DNA from: a virus
IMG/VR virus record: IMGVR_UViG_3300027822_000038
Location: 1-22,842 of that record
Direction: 5' to 3' (one strand)
DNA: 22,842 nucleotides
Shown here: positions 13,274 to 22,179 of the stretch, piece by piece
Position numbering within the stretch: position 1 is the stretch's first letter
Layout: each line of letters starts with the position of its first letter
The notes under the pieces: generated by a model
The model's input: the letters and a program-made list of their open reading frames with translations, nothing else
The model's database searches: none
Told to the model about the DNA's origin: nothing
Made by a program: the position numbers and the translations under genes

Positions 13274-13305
13274 GAGCCTGGGGAAAATAAAAATCCCCGG
13301 GCCTC
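13274..13305 (+). promoter_or_regulatory. Strong intergenic hairpin without a T-run
   Basis: GAGCCTGGGGA (13274-13284) pairs with TCCCCGGGC-CTC (13294-13305), with one G:U and one bulged C, around a 9-nt loop of A and T. No U-tract follows, so termination is unlikely. It lies between the decoration and connector genes and could mark an mRNA processing or stability site. Pairing is seen; role is inference. Confidence 0.45.
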
Positions 13306-13331
13306 GCTCGGTATAAGGAGACGCTTGAAAA

Positions 13332-13910
13332 ATGGCCGTGGTACTGGCGACAAATGCGATAATCGCACTCAACGATCTAAAGGTCGACTTTCTAAAGATT
13401 GACGACCTTGAGACCGAACATGATGATCTGTTAACGATAGCGATTAATTCCGCAAGTCAGAAAATAGAGGATTACACTCGTCGCATATTTAAAGCCCGTT
13501 CAATAACTCAAAATATTGACGGAGAGGGCAACGATTGTCTGAATCTATATCATTGGCCTATAGTTTCCTTAACTTCTTTGACTAATCTCGATACTTCGAT
13601 CGCTATTGATACAACCGGTTTTTTTATAGACCTCGAGAAAGGAATAATCTTTGCAAAGGGAAAGTCGTCTTTCCCTGAGCTCGGTTATCCCTGGATCCAG
13701 GTCATATATCAAGCCGGTTTCTCAACGATCCCCTGGAACATTCAAGAGGCTTGCATAAAAATGAGCGCGATTGAATGGGCGGGGAGGGATACGAAACGTC
13801 TCGGGATTATCTCAAAGAATCTCGCGGACGGATCGACCCTTACATATGACAAGTCGGATATACCGGCGGACATAAAGGTTGTCTTAGATCTATACGCGAG
13901 GGTTATTTAA
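13332..13910 (+). CDS. Head-tail connector protein (gp6/gp15-like adaptor)
   Basis: A 192-residue protein. The first ~50 residues are helical with DLKVDFLKI...INSASQKIEDYTRRIF, typical of the phage head-tail connector (gp6-like) family. Then come beta-rich sequence (YHWPIVSLTSL) and a pattern common in these adaptors (YPWIQVIYQAGF...IPWNIQEACIKMSAIEW). These proteins form a ring beneath the portal. Position after capsid/decoration and before the gp10-like gene fits. AAGGAG lies about 11 nt before the ATG. The stop overlaps the next start (TAATG). Confidence 0.78.
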   Translation: MAVVLATNAIIALNDLKVDFLKIDDLETEHDDLLTIAINSASQKIEDYTRRIFKARSITQNIDGEGNDCLNLYHWPIVSLTSLTNLDTSIAIDTTGFFIDLEKGIIFAKGKSSFPELGYPWIQVIYQAGFSTIPWNIQEACIKMSAIEWAGRDTKRLGIISKNLADGSTLTYDKSDIPADIKVVLDLYARVI

Positions 13911-14365
13911 TGGCCGTCTCTCTTAAGTTCAGACTAAAAAACATCGAGAACCTTACTAAGAAATTCAACTCTAAAACTGTCACTAAAGCAGTTAAAGAGG
14001 GAATAACTAAGGGAATGCTCAGAATCGAAGCGCACGCAAAGGACCCGATCCTTTCAGGTGAGATTCTAAAAGTTCGGACCGGCACTCTTAAGGCCCGGAC
14101 ACATTCCGAGGTACAGACTAGAGGCTCTCGAATAGTTGGGATCCTGAAAAACAATACGAAATATGCTCGGATCCATGAGTTCGGCGGGACCATAAAGCCG
14201 AAGCGGGGAGAGTTCCTTGTCTTTCAACCGGCGGGAGCTGGTCATTTGGTTATGGTCAGAGAGGTTAAGATCCCGGCGAGAAAACCTTTCCGGACCGCTA
14301 TCCTCGCAAAGAGAAAAGAAGTCATTGGAGATATTGAAACGGCTCTCAAAAGGAGGCTCGGATAA
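13910..14365 (+). CDS. HK97 gp10-like head-tail joining protein
   Basis: A 151-residue basic protein. It shows the family's hallmark order: an N-terminal helical part (KAVKEGITKGMLRIEAHAKD), VRTGTLKAR, NTKYARIHEFGGTI, then FLVFQP, MVREVKIPARKPFRTAI and a C-terminal helix. These match the HK97 gp10 family of head-closure/connector proteins. Overlaps both neighbours by one base, implying coupled translation and matched stoichiometry. Confidence 0.85.
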   Translation: MAVSLKFRLKNIENLTKKFNSKTVTKAVKEGITKGMLRIEAHAKDPILSGEILKVRTGTLKARTHSEVQTRGSRIVGILKNNTKYARIHEFGGTIKPKRGEFLVFQPAGAGHLVMVREVKIPARKPFRTAILAKRKEVIGDIETALKRRLG

Positions 14366-14805
14366 TGTCCCTAATTGACTATAACCAAACGCTCGAAGAT
14401 CTAAGGACGGTCCTTAAAAAAAATCTTGTGGCGAACGGTTTTAATTTCGACGTCAAGATTGTATCCAGAACGGAGAAGACTCAAGACGAGATAAATGACG
14501 ACGAAGGTTTTGTCATTATCCCCTCGACTGACACGCTCATAGAAAGCTACGCGTCCAGGGACGAGCTCCGCGATTGGGAGGTCCTTATTGTCGCTTATAT
14601 ATCGAGACACGATGTCGAGATCCAAGTTGAGAAATATAAACAAGACCTTGTCAGAAACTTAAACAAAGAATACGCATTCCCGCCGGAGCCTGTAAATAGT
14701 GTTGAGGTTTCGACGGTTACACAGTCTGCGTTGTTAGACGAATTTCATGAAGCGTCGTTAGTTTTGACGGCGAAATTTGAATACATCCTAGAAAGGGAGG
14801 TTTAA
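14365..14805 (+). CDS. Putative tail terminator / head-tail completion protein
   Basis: A 146-residue acidic alpha/beta protein starting after AGGAGG at about 14351 and overlapping the gp10-like gene at TAATG. No strong motif is visible. In HK97-like phages the gene between the gp10-like protein and the tail tube is usually the tail terminator or a minor tail component, and the size fits. The internal pattern (long helix, strand WEVLIVAYISR, helix, C-terminal strand) is compatible with a tail-terminator fold. The call is mainly synteny. Confidence 0.5.
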   Translation: MSLIDYNQTLEDLRTVLKKNLVANGFNFDVKIVSRTEKTQDEINDDEGFVIIPSTDTLIESYASRDELRDWEVLIVAYISRHDVEIQVEKYKQDLVRNLNKEYAFPPEPVNSVEVSTVTQSALLDEFHEASLVLTAKFEYILEREV

Positions 14806-14810
14806 AATAA

Positions 14811-16016
14811 ATGGCTACAACAAAAGATTTCGGAGCAATGAGGGTTGTCGAGGATAATTCTCATTCAGCATTAAAAGCATTCGGCGACGCCGGTTGGAAA
14901 GTGTTCGCCGTTGAGCAAGGCTCGAGGTTGTTTCAGAAACCGGAGTTTGAGTTCTTAGATCCTTTGACTCAGGATCTCGAGCAATTCTCGGCCGAGTGTA
15001 TCAAAAGTCCTTTGACCGGGACTATTAACGCATGGCTCCAGGCCCCGGCAACTAGAGGGGACAAGCCGACAATAGATCTATTACTCAAGGCCTTATTCGG
15101 TCGGGTAATTACAACCGCTTCTATGGCCGGCGTTGCGGAGCCTACAGTCGCCGACGGAAACACAGTTGAAGTAACAACGGTTGATGTGAACTTACAAGCA
15201 GGTATGGCGATATTGTTATCAGTTAGCGGGGTCGACCAGGTCGCCTTTGTGACTTCTATTTCTACTGGAACCGGCGCGGGCGGTATAGACCAGATTTTTA
15301 TTACTCCAGCTTATTCCGAGGGCAACCTAGACGCGACAGCTATTCCGGCCGGAGTTCATTATGTACCAAAGACCGGCGGAAACGCGGGTGAATATCCGAT
15401 CATACAGGTTGACCAGTTGGACGATCCTAACGACGAGCGTTACGGATGGATCGGTCTTAAGATCGCCTCGGCTCAATGGAGCTCCGGAGCTGGTCAAATT
15501 ATCAAACCGGCTTTTGAGATCCTCGGAATAAAAGAGCTCAAAGAAACCGGTGAGGCTGGAACTATAACGGATCCGACAATCAGCAATGTATTTGTCGGGA
15601 AAAATATTTTTATTCAAAAAGACGGTGGAGCTCTCACCTGGGTATCGACTCTAGATATTAATTACAACAATTCTCTCTCCGAAGTTCCTGGAGCTGAGGC
15701 TGTTGACGGTATCGCCGGCTATGCCGAGGATCGAAGAGTAATAACAATCGGTCTCGATTATAAGTATGAGAACTCGACAGACCGCGACAACTATAAGAAC
15801 GGAACTAAGTTCGCCCTGGGCTCTTATGCCAGGCGGAACGTCGGGACTTTGGCGTCTCCGGATTATAGATATTGCGCTATGTATTGCCCGGACATGCTCG
15901 CCGAGGATTTCAATATAACAACTCCGCAAGGAAAGATCCTCAAATACGATCTGACGGCAAGAGCTTTTCCAAAGACAAGAGCGAACGAAGATTCTTTCAC
16001 CTTGTCATTGATATAA
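14811..16016 (+). CDS. Major tail tube protein (putative)
   Basis: A 401-residue, beta-rich, Gly/Thr/Ala-rich protein that lies just upstream of the tail chaperone pair and tape measure, the usual place for the tube protein. It is longer than many tube proteins; residues about 105-175 (Val/Thr/Gly-rich, GGIDQIFITPAYSEG) look like an added beta domain. The C-terminal half has WVSTLDINYNN...RRVITIGLDYKYENSTDRDNY and TPQGKILKYDLTARAF, resembling tail-tube-like strands. It has a Shine-Dalgarno AGGGAGG and starts 5 nt after the preceding stop. No sheath gene is visible downstream, so a flexible, non-contractile tail is implied. Confidence 0.7.
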   Translation: MATTKDFGAMRVVEDNSHSALKAFGDAGWKVFAVEQGSRLFQKPEFEFLDPLTQDLEQFSAECIKSPLTGTINAWLQAPATRGDKPTIDLLLKALFGRVITTASMAGVAEPTVADGNTVEVTTVDVNLQAGMAILLSVSGVDQVAFVTSISTGTGAGGIDQIFITPAYSEGNLDATAIPAGVHYVPKTGGNAGEYPIIQVDQLDDPNDERYGWIGLKIASAQWSSGAGQIIKPAFEILGIKELKETGEAGTITDPTISNVFVGKNIFIQKDGGALTWVSTLDINYNNSLSEVPGAEAVDGIAGYAEDRRVITIGLDYKYENSTDRDNYKNGTKFALGSYARRNVGTLASPDYRYCAMYCPDMLAEDFNITTPQGKILKYDLTARAFPKTRANEDSFTLSLI

Positions 16017-16070
16017 AAGTAAATCTAAAAGAGGCCCTGCAGAAAGGGTTTCAATAAGGAGGTATTAATC

Positions 16071-16379
16071 ATGTCAGAAGCCAAGAAAAAGGCTAACCAG
16101 GCCGAGATTAAGAAGCTTCAGCAAGAGGAAAAGAAGGCCCTGGGAGCTGTAAGGGTAGGCAAGGTATTTGCCCTTTTAACGGTTCTAAGGTCCAGACAGT
16201 CCGACATTTCAAAAATTAAGAAATGGGACAACTTCATTGAGGCAACAAAGGATCCCGTCACAAGGGACATATACATGCGGACCTATGACGAAATAAAAGG
16301 GGATCCCGAGAAAGCTTACGGCGAAGAAAAGGAGATCCACGCCCAGGCGGTCAAGATCGCCGACAGTTGCAAGATTTAG
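16071..16379 (+). CDS. Hypothetical small tail-region protein
   Basis: A 102-residue, Lys/Glu-rich helical protein between the tail tube and chaperone genes, with AAGGAGG about 8 nt upstream. Lys/Ala-rich N-terminus, one Cys near the end, no membrane segment. Its place suggests a tail-assembly accessory role, but I do not recognise it. Confidence 0.5.
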   Translation: MSEAKKKANQAEIKKLQQEEKKALGAVRVGKVFALLTVLRSRQSDISKIKKWDNFIEATKDPVTRDIYMRTYDEIKGDPEKAYGEEKEIHAQAVKIADSCKI

Positions 16380-16424
16380 CTTTTAGAGAAGCAAAGGGGT
16401 AATCCCTAATAATTGGAGGTTTTT

Positions 16425-16967
16425 ATGTCTTTAGAGTTTTTGGAAAACGACGGTTTTAAGTTTATGGCCGAAGACGAAGAGGGAGCTCTCACCGAAGAGA
16501 GAAAAGGATCATGCCGAAAAATGAGCATGAAGACTCAGCGTCGCATTAACGAATGGCTTTCTAAAAAGTACGACCAGAAAGTCGAGATAATGGGAACCCT
16601 CTTCGCAAAGAAAAACCAGGCCGTGAATGAAGAGAACGGAGAGCCGAAGAAAGACGAGGAGGGAAACCAGGTTTATGACACGCTTTGGAATACCCTCTCT
16701 CAAGACGAGAGATTTGAGATATACGCTCGGACGATAAAAGCTCAGAACCCTCACCTGGAGCTTGACGATATTTATTCTATGGCCTTTGTAGACGCTGACT
16801 CGATTGTTACCAGAATGTTCGGAATAGAAAAGGATGCAATCGAGCAAGCCCTACAAGGGAGGGATCTTGATTTTTTGTCAGAATCCGAGAAAGCGAATAC
16901 GGAGACTGGAACTGCGGAGAATGCCGAGAGCTCGGACTCTGCGAAGAGCGAAACTGCGGAGGCGTAA
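16425..16967 (+). CDS. Tail assembly chaperone G-like protein
   Basis: A 180-residue protein from the ATG at 16425 (TTGGAGG lies just before; the in-frame TTG at 16413 is part of that site's leader). Residues 1-145 are acidic and alpha-helical; the C-terminal 30 residues are a disordered Glu/Ser/Ala/Thr tail. Position between tail tube and tape measure, and the frameshift signal at codons 149-151, define it as the shorter product of a lambda G/GT-type pair. The chaperone coats the tape measure so that tube protein can assemble. Confidence 0.75.
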   Translation: MSLEFLENDGFKFMAEDEEGALTEERKGSCRKMSMKTQRRINEWLSKKYDQKVEIMGTLFAKKNQAVNEENGEPKKDEEGNQVYDTLWNTLSQDERFEIYARTIKAQNPHLELDDIYSMAFVDADSIVTRMFGIEKDAIEQALQGRDLDFLSESEKANTETGTAENAESSDSAKSETAEA

Positions 16968-17218
16968 TTTATGATCCGAAAACGACATACGTTTTCGGAG
17001 ATCTCGAGATTCAGCATTGTCCGATCTGGTTTCTCGATAACGAGATCTCCAGCTCCGCGATCGAGGATTTTAAATTATGGCAATGGCATAAAGGCGGAGG
17101 TCTTGTAATCAGCCTAACCGAATATTGGGACGCCGATTATGACCAGATGAAAGCTTTTGATATTTTGAACGCGGTAAGTGCTGAGGTTAATAAAAATAAA
17201 GAGGGCAATAAAGACTAA
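16425..17218 (+). CDS. Tail assembly chaperone GT, -1 frameshift fusion
   Basis: Translation to codon 150-151 of G, then a -1 slip on T TTT TTG (16871-16877), continues to TAA at 17216-17218 for about 264 residues. The T part is in the frame expected for a -1 shift; that frame is closed by a TGA at 16868-16870, just before the slip site, and open afterwards. It has no sensible start of its own. The T segment begins with a Cys motif (NCGECRELGLCEERNCGG), then YDPKTTYVFGDLEIQHCPIW and an acidic/basic helical end. This Cys cluster is encoded upstream of the G stop, so the slip must occur before it. GT would bridge tube protein and tape measure. The TAATG overlap couples to the tape measure gene. 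Confidence 0.82.
16855..16877 (+). promoter_or_regulatory. Programmed -1 frameshift signal (SD stimulator plus T TTT TTG)
   Basis: The slippery heptamer T TTT TTG at 16871-16877 is in the correct register with the G frame (GAT TTT TTG). AAGGGAGGG at 16855-16863 is a Shine-Dalgarno-like sequence whose GGAGG core ends 8 nt before the heptamer, close to the distance at which such sites stimulate -1 frameshifting in E. coli dnaX. No start codon sits at an initiating distance that would otherwise explain this SD. Confidence 0.78.
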
Positions 17219-20200
17219 TGGCCGAAGTCGTACAATATGAAGTCCAAGCCAAATTACAGGATGCTATTAAGCAGACTGATAAGTTTGAAAAGGCTGTAAA
17301 AGAACTAGGGGACCAGGGGACTAAAACTTCGGGCAAGTTTGCCAAGCTCGAGAAAAATGCGGGATCCCTCGGAAACAAGTTCTCGGCAATAGCTAAATCG
17401 GCCGGCTCTATAGCGAAAGGAGTTGGAGTCGCAAGCGTCGCCGTGTTAGGCCTGGGGACCGCCCTCTTTGCTATTGCTAAATCGACTGCTAATTTCGGAG
17501 ACGAGTTACAGAAAGCAAGCATCCGGACCGGCGTCGCCGTTGAAACCCTCTCGCTCTTAAAAGCTACAGCCGAAGAGAACGACGCTACATTCGCCCAGGT
17601 CTCAACCTCTTTAAAGTTTTTAAATAAAGGGATAGACGAATTTAAGCTAGGAGCTGGACCAGGGGCTATAGCGTTTGAGAGACTCGGGATCACGGCGGAG
17701 GATTTCAAAAAAGCCGGCGGAGATATTACGGGGATCCTTCCCGTACTTATAGATCGAATCGGAAACCTGGGTAGTCAGAGCGCAAAGACTCGAATCTTAA
17801 TGGACCTATTCGGTCGGTCCGGAGTCGATCTCATTCCTACAATTCAAGCCCTTGCGGACAATGGAGACGAGCTCGCAAAGCGTTTTGAGAAAGCTGGTCT
17901 CATAGTAGGAAAGCAATTCGCCGACGATAGCGCACGTTTTAACGATTCGATTAAACGAGTTCAAGACAGTCTTTCCGGTCTCAAGACGACAATAGGAGCT
18001 GATTTGCTTCCGGTCTTTGCGGACATGCTCGAGGATCTCAGCGATTGGATTGCGGATAATAGAACCATTGTCGCTCAAAAAGTACAGGACACTTTTACCA
18101 AGATCGCCGACGCCCTCCCTAAGTTGGCTAATTTCGCGGGACAGACCGCCGAGGCTGTAGGCCGGCTTGTCGGAGCATTTGAGGAAGTAAATGCAAAAGG
18201 TCAACCGGTTGCAGACTTTCTTAATGATATCCAGTCTAAATTAAATGATCCTAAACTCGGTGAATTTATTAGAGAGAATTTTCTCGGAGGATTTAATTTT
18301 AAAGAGAAATTCTTTCCGACTGAGGAAATAGACGAGCTCGGATCCACAGCTTTATTCACGGCCGGAAGCATCGGGCAATTAGGGAGTCAACTTACAGATC
18401 TGGACGGCAATATGCAATTAGTGGCTAAGTCCACTAAGGAGGTAGAGAAAGAAAACAAGAATTTGAAAGATCTTTATCCTCCACTCACTACAAAAACGAA
18501 AGCCCAGAAAACGGAACTCGAAAAACTAAACGAAGCGATCACAAAAGAAAATGAAAAATTAATCGAGCAAAACAGATTAGTCGCTCTCGAGGGAGAGACC
18601 AGGATCAAGGTTGAATCAGCAATCCTGAGAGAGAAAGGAGTTAAAGAAGATCTAGTACAAATCAATCAGGACCTAAAGCTCGAGCAGATAGAAATCAATA
18701 AACGCATGGAGGATTTTTCGGATCTGATCGATAAATTTCCGCTCGTTAGATTCAACCAGAATCTTGATACTACGTTTGAAAAGTTGAGCAAAATCGAAAG
18801 TATAGAGTTTAAGAATATAGGCGGATTAGTTGTTCCATTCGTTAATTTTGAGAAAGGGGCTGGAGAGGCGGTCGAAGAGGTCAAGGGATCTCTCACGGCC
18901 GTTGACGTTTTCGCCTCCGATATAGCGTCAAATATAAACGACGCCTTTTCCAATACTCTAAACGAGCTCGTCTTTGATTTTGAAAATGTTGGCAAGTCAA
19001 TTAAAGACATCCTTAAGGGAATCGGAAATTCTTTCTTTCAGCTTATTTCTACTATCGCCACTAATCCAATTAGAATCGCCCTATCCGGAGGCGGAGGGCC
19101 TGGAGGTCAATCCCTTGATATAGGGGCCGGCATTGGAAGTCTATTCGGAGGTATAAAAAACTCGTTTAATGCTTTGGGAAACCTGGTCGGATTAGGCGGT
19201 GGCATCAATCCAGCAGTAGGATTTTTGAGCACTCTTGGAGGAGCGATTCCCGCAATAGGAATTATCGCCGGAGCCGTCGCCGGCTTTGCTTCGCTTATTT
19301 CAGGCTTATTCAAGAAAACCCCTAGGCTCGATATAGACTTTGACAAATTAAGAAACGACTTTGGAAAAAAGATTGGTCAAGTCGCCAAGATAGGAGATTT
19401 CTTCGATGAAGAGCTTGTCGACAATATTATCAATATCAGCGTCAAAAGAAAAGTTGGTCTCGGCTTAGGCAGAGATAAAATCAAGGAATTAATAGCCGAT
19501 AGAATTACTGGAATTGCCGGCGGATTACAAGATCTGATTAATACACTTCCTCAAGAAATAGCCGGATCACTTAACGAATTATTACTAAACGCCGAGCTTG
19601 ATACAGATACCGTAATAGGCGGAGAGAGGTTCTTTGAGTTTGATGCTAAAGGGAAGAAAGTCGGCAAGAAGTTCCAGACATTTATTGAAAGTGAATTGCC
19701 CGCTAAATTCTTCGGAGCCATTCGAGAGAGCTTTTTTGAACCGGCTCTCCAAGCCCTCGGCGTGAGTAGCGAGGGAACTCAAAACTTGATTGATGATTTC
19801 CTTGATAAGCTTAAAAATGCCGGCAGTCGAGAGGCTAGAGGACAAGTCGGTCAAGAGTTCCTCGGAGATGTCGCGGCATTTTTTGAAGCCTTCAATTTCG
19901 TAACCGGCAATTTTGAGGGCTCTACACGGCGAGTTTTGTCAGGACTGGAGTCTTTGTCCGCAAAATTAGGTTTCGAGACTGTACCGTCCATAGACAAGCT
20001 CACAGGCGGTTTGTCGAGGTTAATCGAGAATGCAGAATTAGACCCTGAGACAATCCAGGACTTTAAAACTTTAAGAACTGCAATCATCCAAGCCGGTCAA
20101 TCGGCGAGCTCCTCAGCTTTGAGCTGGATTGATTTCATAGAGTCGCTTAATCAAAAAGCTTTACAGTTAGGCGGTACGGCGATTGACACTTCCGGGCAAT

Positions 20201-21390
20201 TAAACTTGACGATTGATTCTCTTAGAGCGTTGCTGGATCAAGAAAATTTAAGCGCACAAGAGAGAGAGGCACTATTAAGGCAACTCGACTCGGCCGTCGG
20301 AACATTATTCGATCAGGAATTGAAAGCTCAGCAAGCAAAAATACAGGCTCAGAATCAGGCCTTGCAGAATCAATTAACCGCCGAGATCTCAGCAAACAAT
20401 CAAAAGATCCAATTAATAACCCAGAGAACAAACGCTGATATCGCGTCCCTTACTCAGTTGAGAGACTTTGCTCTCGAATTTCAAAATGTATCCGATTCTT
20501 TAAAAGGAGATCTTCAAGGATTATTTACCGGACCGTCTTCTATACTGAGCTCGTTTGAAAAGCTTAATTTTATACAGGGCGAGATTGCAAGCGCGCAACA
20601 AAAGTTAAGTCAAGCCCAGGGTCCGGAGGAAAGACTAGAGGCTATACAAAAACTCCAGGCTCTCCAGGGCGATCTTATCTCTCTCGGAGCCTCGGCTTTT
20701 GGAACCGCCTCTCCGGAATTTCAAGCAATATTTAGAACGGTAGCCGACGAGCTCCAGAGTCTAGTTGATAAGGCCGATGCTGAGGGATTAAAGGCTGATG
20801 ATCTAAACGATAAAATAAATATTCTTACTGCAACCCTCGAGTCCCAGGTCTCAGCACTAAGGGCCGAGAACGAAAGGAATCAAGGTCAATTATCAAACCT
20901 CGGATCTCAGCAAGTACAGCAACAAACGATTATGTCCTCCCGGCTCCTCGAGCTCGTTGAATTTATGCAGGGCCAAGCAAAGAGCTTACTGGACGAGCAA
21001 GTCGCCTTTCTCCAAGAGATCGGAGTCGATACTTCCAAGCTCGCCCCTCTTGAGGCATTGGGCGCGGAGCAATTAATAACTCTCAGATCTATAGAAAACC
21101 TTCTCCAAAGCCTCCAGGGATTTAGAGGAGGGTCTAACGGCGTTCGGGACTTCGGATCCGGGACGGCCGTCGTTCTGCATGGACGCGAGGAAGTCTTGAA
21201 AGAAGGTCAAAGGAGCTCGGCCGGAGGATCCTCGAGAGTTGACATACACCACATAATAGAATTTGTCGGCGACGTTACCGAACAATCGGCAAGCTTACAG
21301 AGTCACGCAATAATGAGAGACATAGCCAACTCCGCCAGGGACGGTGAGATCCATTTCGCCATTATGGAAGGCGGACAAAGGAGGCGTTAA
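17218..21390 (+). CDS. Tail tape measure protein
   Basis: A 1390-residue protein, by far the largest in the window, mostly helical. Features: N-terminal coiled coil (1-60); hydrophobic Gly/Ala segment (about 65-88); FGDELQKASIRTGVAVETL, seen in tape measure proteins; LMDLFGRSGVDLIPT; Lys/Glu coiled coil at about 425-515; Gly-rich hydrophobic stretch at about 620-700; Gln-rich coiled coil at about 1020-1060 and later; and a C-terminal RDFGSGTAVVLHGREEVL motif (about 1310) that recurs near the end of many tape measures. It sets tail length: with the usual ~0.15 nm per residue, about 200 nm. Start at the TAATG overlap with GT; only a weak GAGGG precedes it, in line with coupled translation. Confidence 0.92.
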   Translation: MAEVVQYEVQAKLQDAIKQTDKFEKAVKELGDQGTKTSGKFAKLEKNAGSLGNKFSAIAKSAGSIAKGVGVASVAVLGLGTALFAIAKSTANFGDELQKASIRTGVAVETLSLLKATAEENDATFAQVSTSLKFLNKGIDEFKLGAGPGAIAFERLGITAEDFKKAGGDITGILPVLIDRIGNLGSQSAKTRILMDLFGRSGVDLIPTIQALADNGDELAKRFEKAGLIVGKQFADDSARFNDSIKRVQDSLSGLKTTIGADLLPVFADMLEDLSDWIADNRTIVAQKVQDTFTKIADALPKLANFAGQTAEAVGRLVGAFEEVNAKGQPVADFLNDIQSKLNDPKLGEFIRENFLGGFNFKEKFFPTEEIDELGSTALFTAGSIGQLGSQLTDLDGNMQLVAKSTKEVEKENKNLKDLYPPLTTKTKAQKTELEKLNEAITKENEKLIEQNRLVALEGETRIKVESAILREKGVKEDLVQINQDLKLEQIEINKRMEDFSDLIDKFPLVRFNQNLDTTFEKLSKIESIEFKNIGGLVVPFVNFEKGAGEAVEEVKGSLTAVDVFASDIASNINDAFSNTLNELVFDFENVGKSIKDILKGIGNSFFQLISTIATNPIRIALSGGGGPGGQSLDIGAGIGSLFGGIKNSFNALGNLVGLGGGINPAVGFLSTLGGAIPAIGIIAGAVAGFASLISGLFKKTPRLDIDFDKLRNDFGKKIGQVAKIGDFFDEELVDNIINISVKRKVGLGLGRDKIKELIADRITGIAGGLQDLINTLPQEIAGSLNELLLNAELDTDTVIGGERFFEFDAKGKKVGKKFQTFIESELPAKFFGAIRESFFEPALQALGVSSEGTQNLIDDFLDKLKNAGSREARGQVGQEFLGDVAAFFEAFNFVTGNFEGSTRRVLSGLESLSAKLGFETVPSIDKLTGGLSRLIENAELDPETIQDFKTLRTAIIQAGQSASSSALSWIDFIESLNQKALQLGGTAIDTSGQLNLTIDSLRALLDQENLSAQEREALLRQLDSAVGTLFDQELKAQQAKIQAQNQALQNQLTAEISANNQKIQLITQRTNADIASLTQLRDFALEFQNVSDSLKGDLQGLFTGPSSILSSFEKLNFIQGEIASAQQKLSQAQGPEERLEAIQKLQALQGDLISLGASAFGTASPEFQAIFRTVADELQSLVDKADAEGLKADDLNDKINILTATLESQVSALRAENERNQGQLSNLGSQQVQQQTIMSSRLLELVEFMQGQAKSLLDEQVAFLQEIGVDTSKLAPLEALGAEQLITLRSIENLLQSLQGFRGGSNGVRDFGSGTAVVLHGREEVLKEGQRSSAGGSSRVDIHHIIEFVGDVTEQSASLQSHAIMRDIANSARDGEIHFAIMEGGQRRR

Positions 21391-22169
21391 TGAAAGGCTC
21401 GTCAATATATCTCAATTATACGATTTTAAGCTCCGACGAAAACTCCAACTGGCCCGCGTCTAACCTTAAGATTATCAGCTCTTCGACTCAGGCCTGGAGG
21501 TCTCCGGATACAACGGAATCTGAAATTATTATTGATCTCGGAGGAGCAAAGCAGGATCCGACAATCGGAATATACAGGGCGAACTTTGATTCGGTAACGA
21601 TACAGGGAAACACTTCGGACGCCTGGGGATCTCCAGCCTTTAGTCAGGTGTATTCAACAAGTTACGATCCTGAGCACTTTATTTATAAATTGAGAAAAGC
21701 TCTCGGAGCATCTTTTAATTATAGATATTTGAGGGTCCTCGTTACCGCTCAAACTCCTAACGACCAGGCGAGTTATTTTGAGGCCGGCGTCATATTTATA
21801 GCTGAAAGTGGCAACCTCGAGGACTTCAACGCGGAGCCCCTTAGCACATTTCAACATCCTTTGGGAATGACGACGAAACCACAAGAAACCATAGAACCTT
21901 ATGAAACCGGCCGATTCGATATCTTTCCCGATCACGACATACCTACAAGCGAGCTCTCTTTGCCGGGACATTTCTTAAACAATGAGGCAAATAGAACAAA
22001 AGTCCCAAAGGTTTTTAATCATCCTTTGAGGTCAATTATTTATCTTGACTTTGAAACTGAGTTTGAATGGGAGTGGTATTTATTACAAAGAACCGGTGCG
22101 GGATTAAGAAACGATAAATCGAGCCCGAGGTCTCGATTAATAAACCTGAATTTAAGAACAATTTTATAA
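21390..22169 (+). CDS. Putative distal tail / minor tail protein
   Basis: A 259-residue beta-rich protein. Residues 1-135 resemble a jelly-roll/discoidin-like domain (NWPASNLKI, AWRSPD, IIIDLGG, IYRANFDSVTIQGNTSDAW, YLRVLV), and the rest is a second domain ending in RSRLINLNLRTIL. The overlap with the tape measure stop (TAATG, AGGAGG 8 nt before) puts it where the distal tail protein or a minor tail protein lies in siphoviruses. A sugar- or tip-binding role for the N-terminal domain is inference from its pattern only. Confidence 0.55.
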   Translation: MKGSSIYLNYTILSSDENSNWPASNLKIISSSTQAWRSPDTTESEIIIDLGGAKQDPTIGIYRANFDSVTIQGNTSDAWGSPAFSQVYSTSYDPEHFIYKLRKALGASFNYRYLRVLVTAQTPNDQASYFEAGVIFIAESGNLEDFNAEPLSTFQHPLGMTTKPQETIEPYETGRFDIFPDHDIPTSELSLPGHFLNNEANRTKVPKVFNHPLRSIIYLDFETEFEWEWYLLQRTGAGLRNDKSSPRSRLINLNLRTIL

Positions 22170-22179
22170 GGAGGTCTTT

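Noticed and set aside
13244-13402. 52-codon TTG ORF, very basic, between decoration and connector genes
   Set aside because: Non-ATG start with a poorly spaced SD, overlaps the connector gene by about 70 nt, and the region holds a strong hairpin; composition looks like an out-of-frame read.
16971-17108. ATG-initiated ORF of 45 codons after the G stop
   Set aside because: No ribosome site, Arg/Ser-rich shadow composition, and it lies in a different frame from the well-supported T segment of GT.
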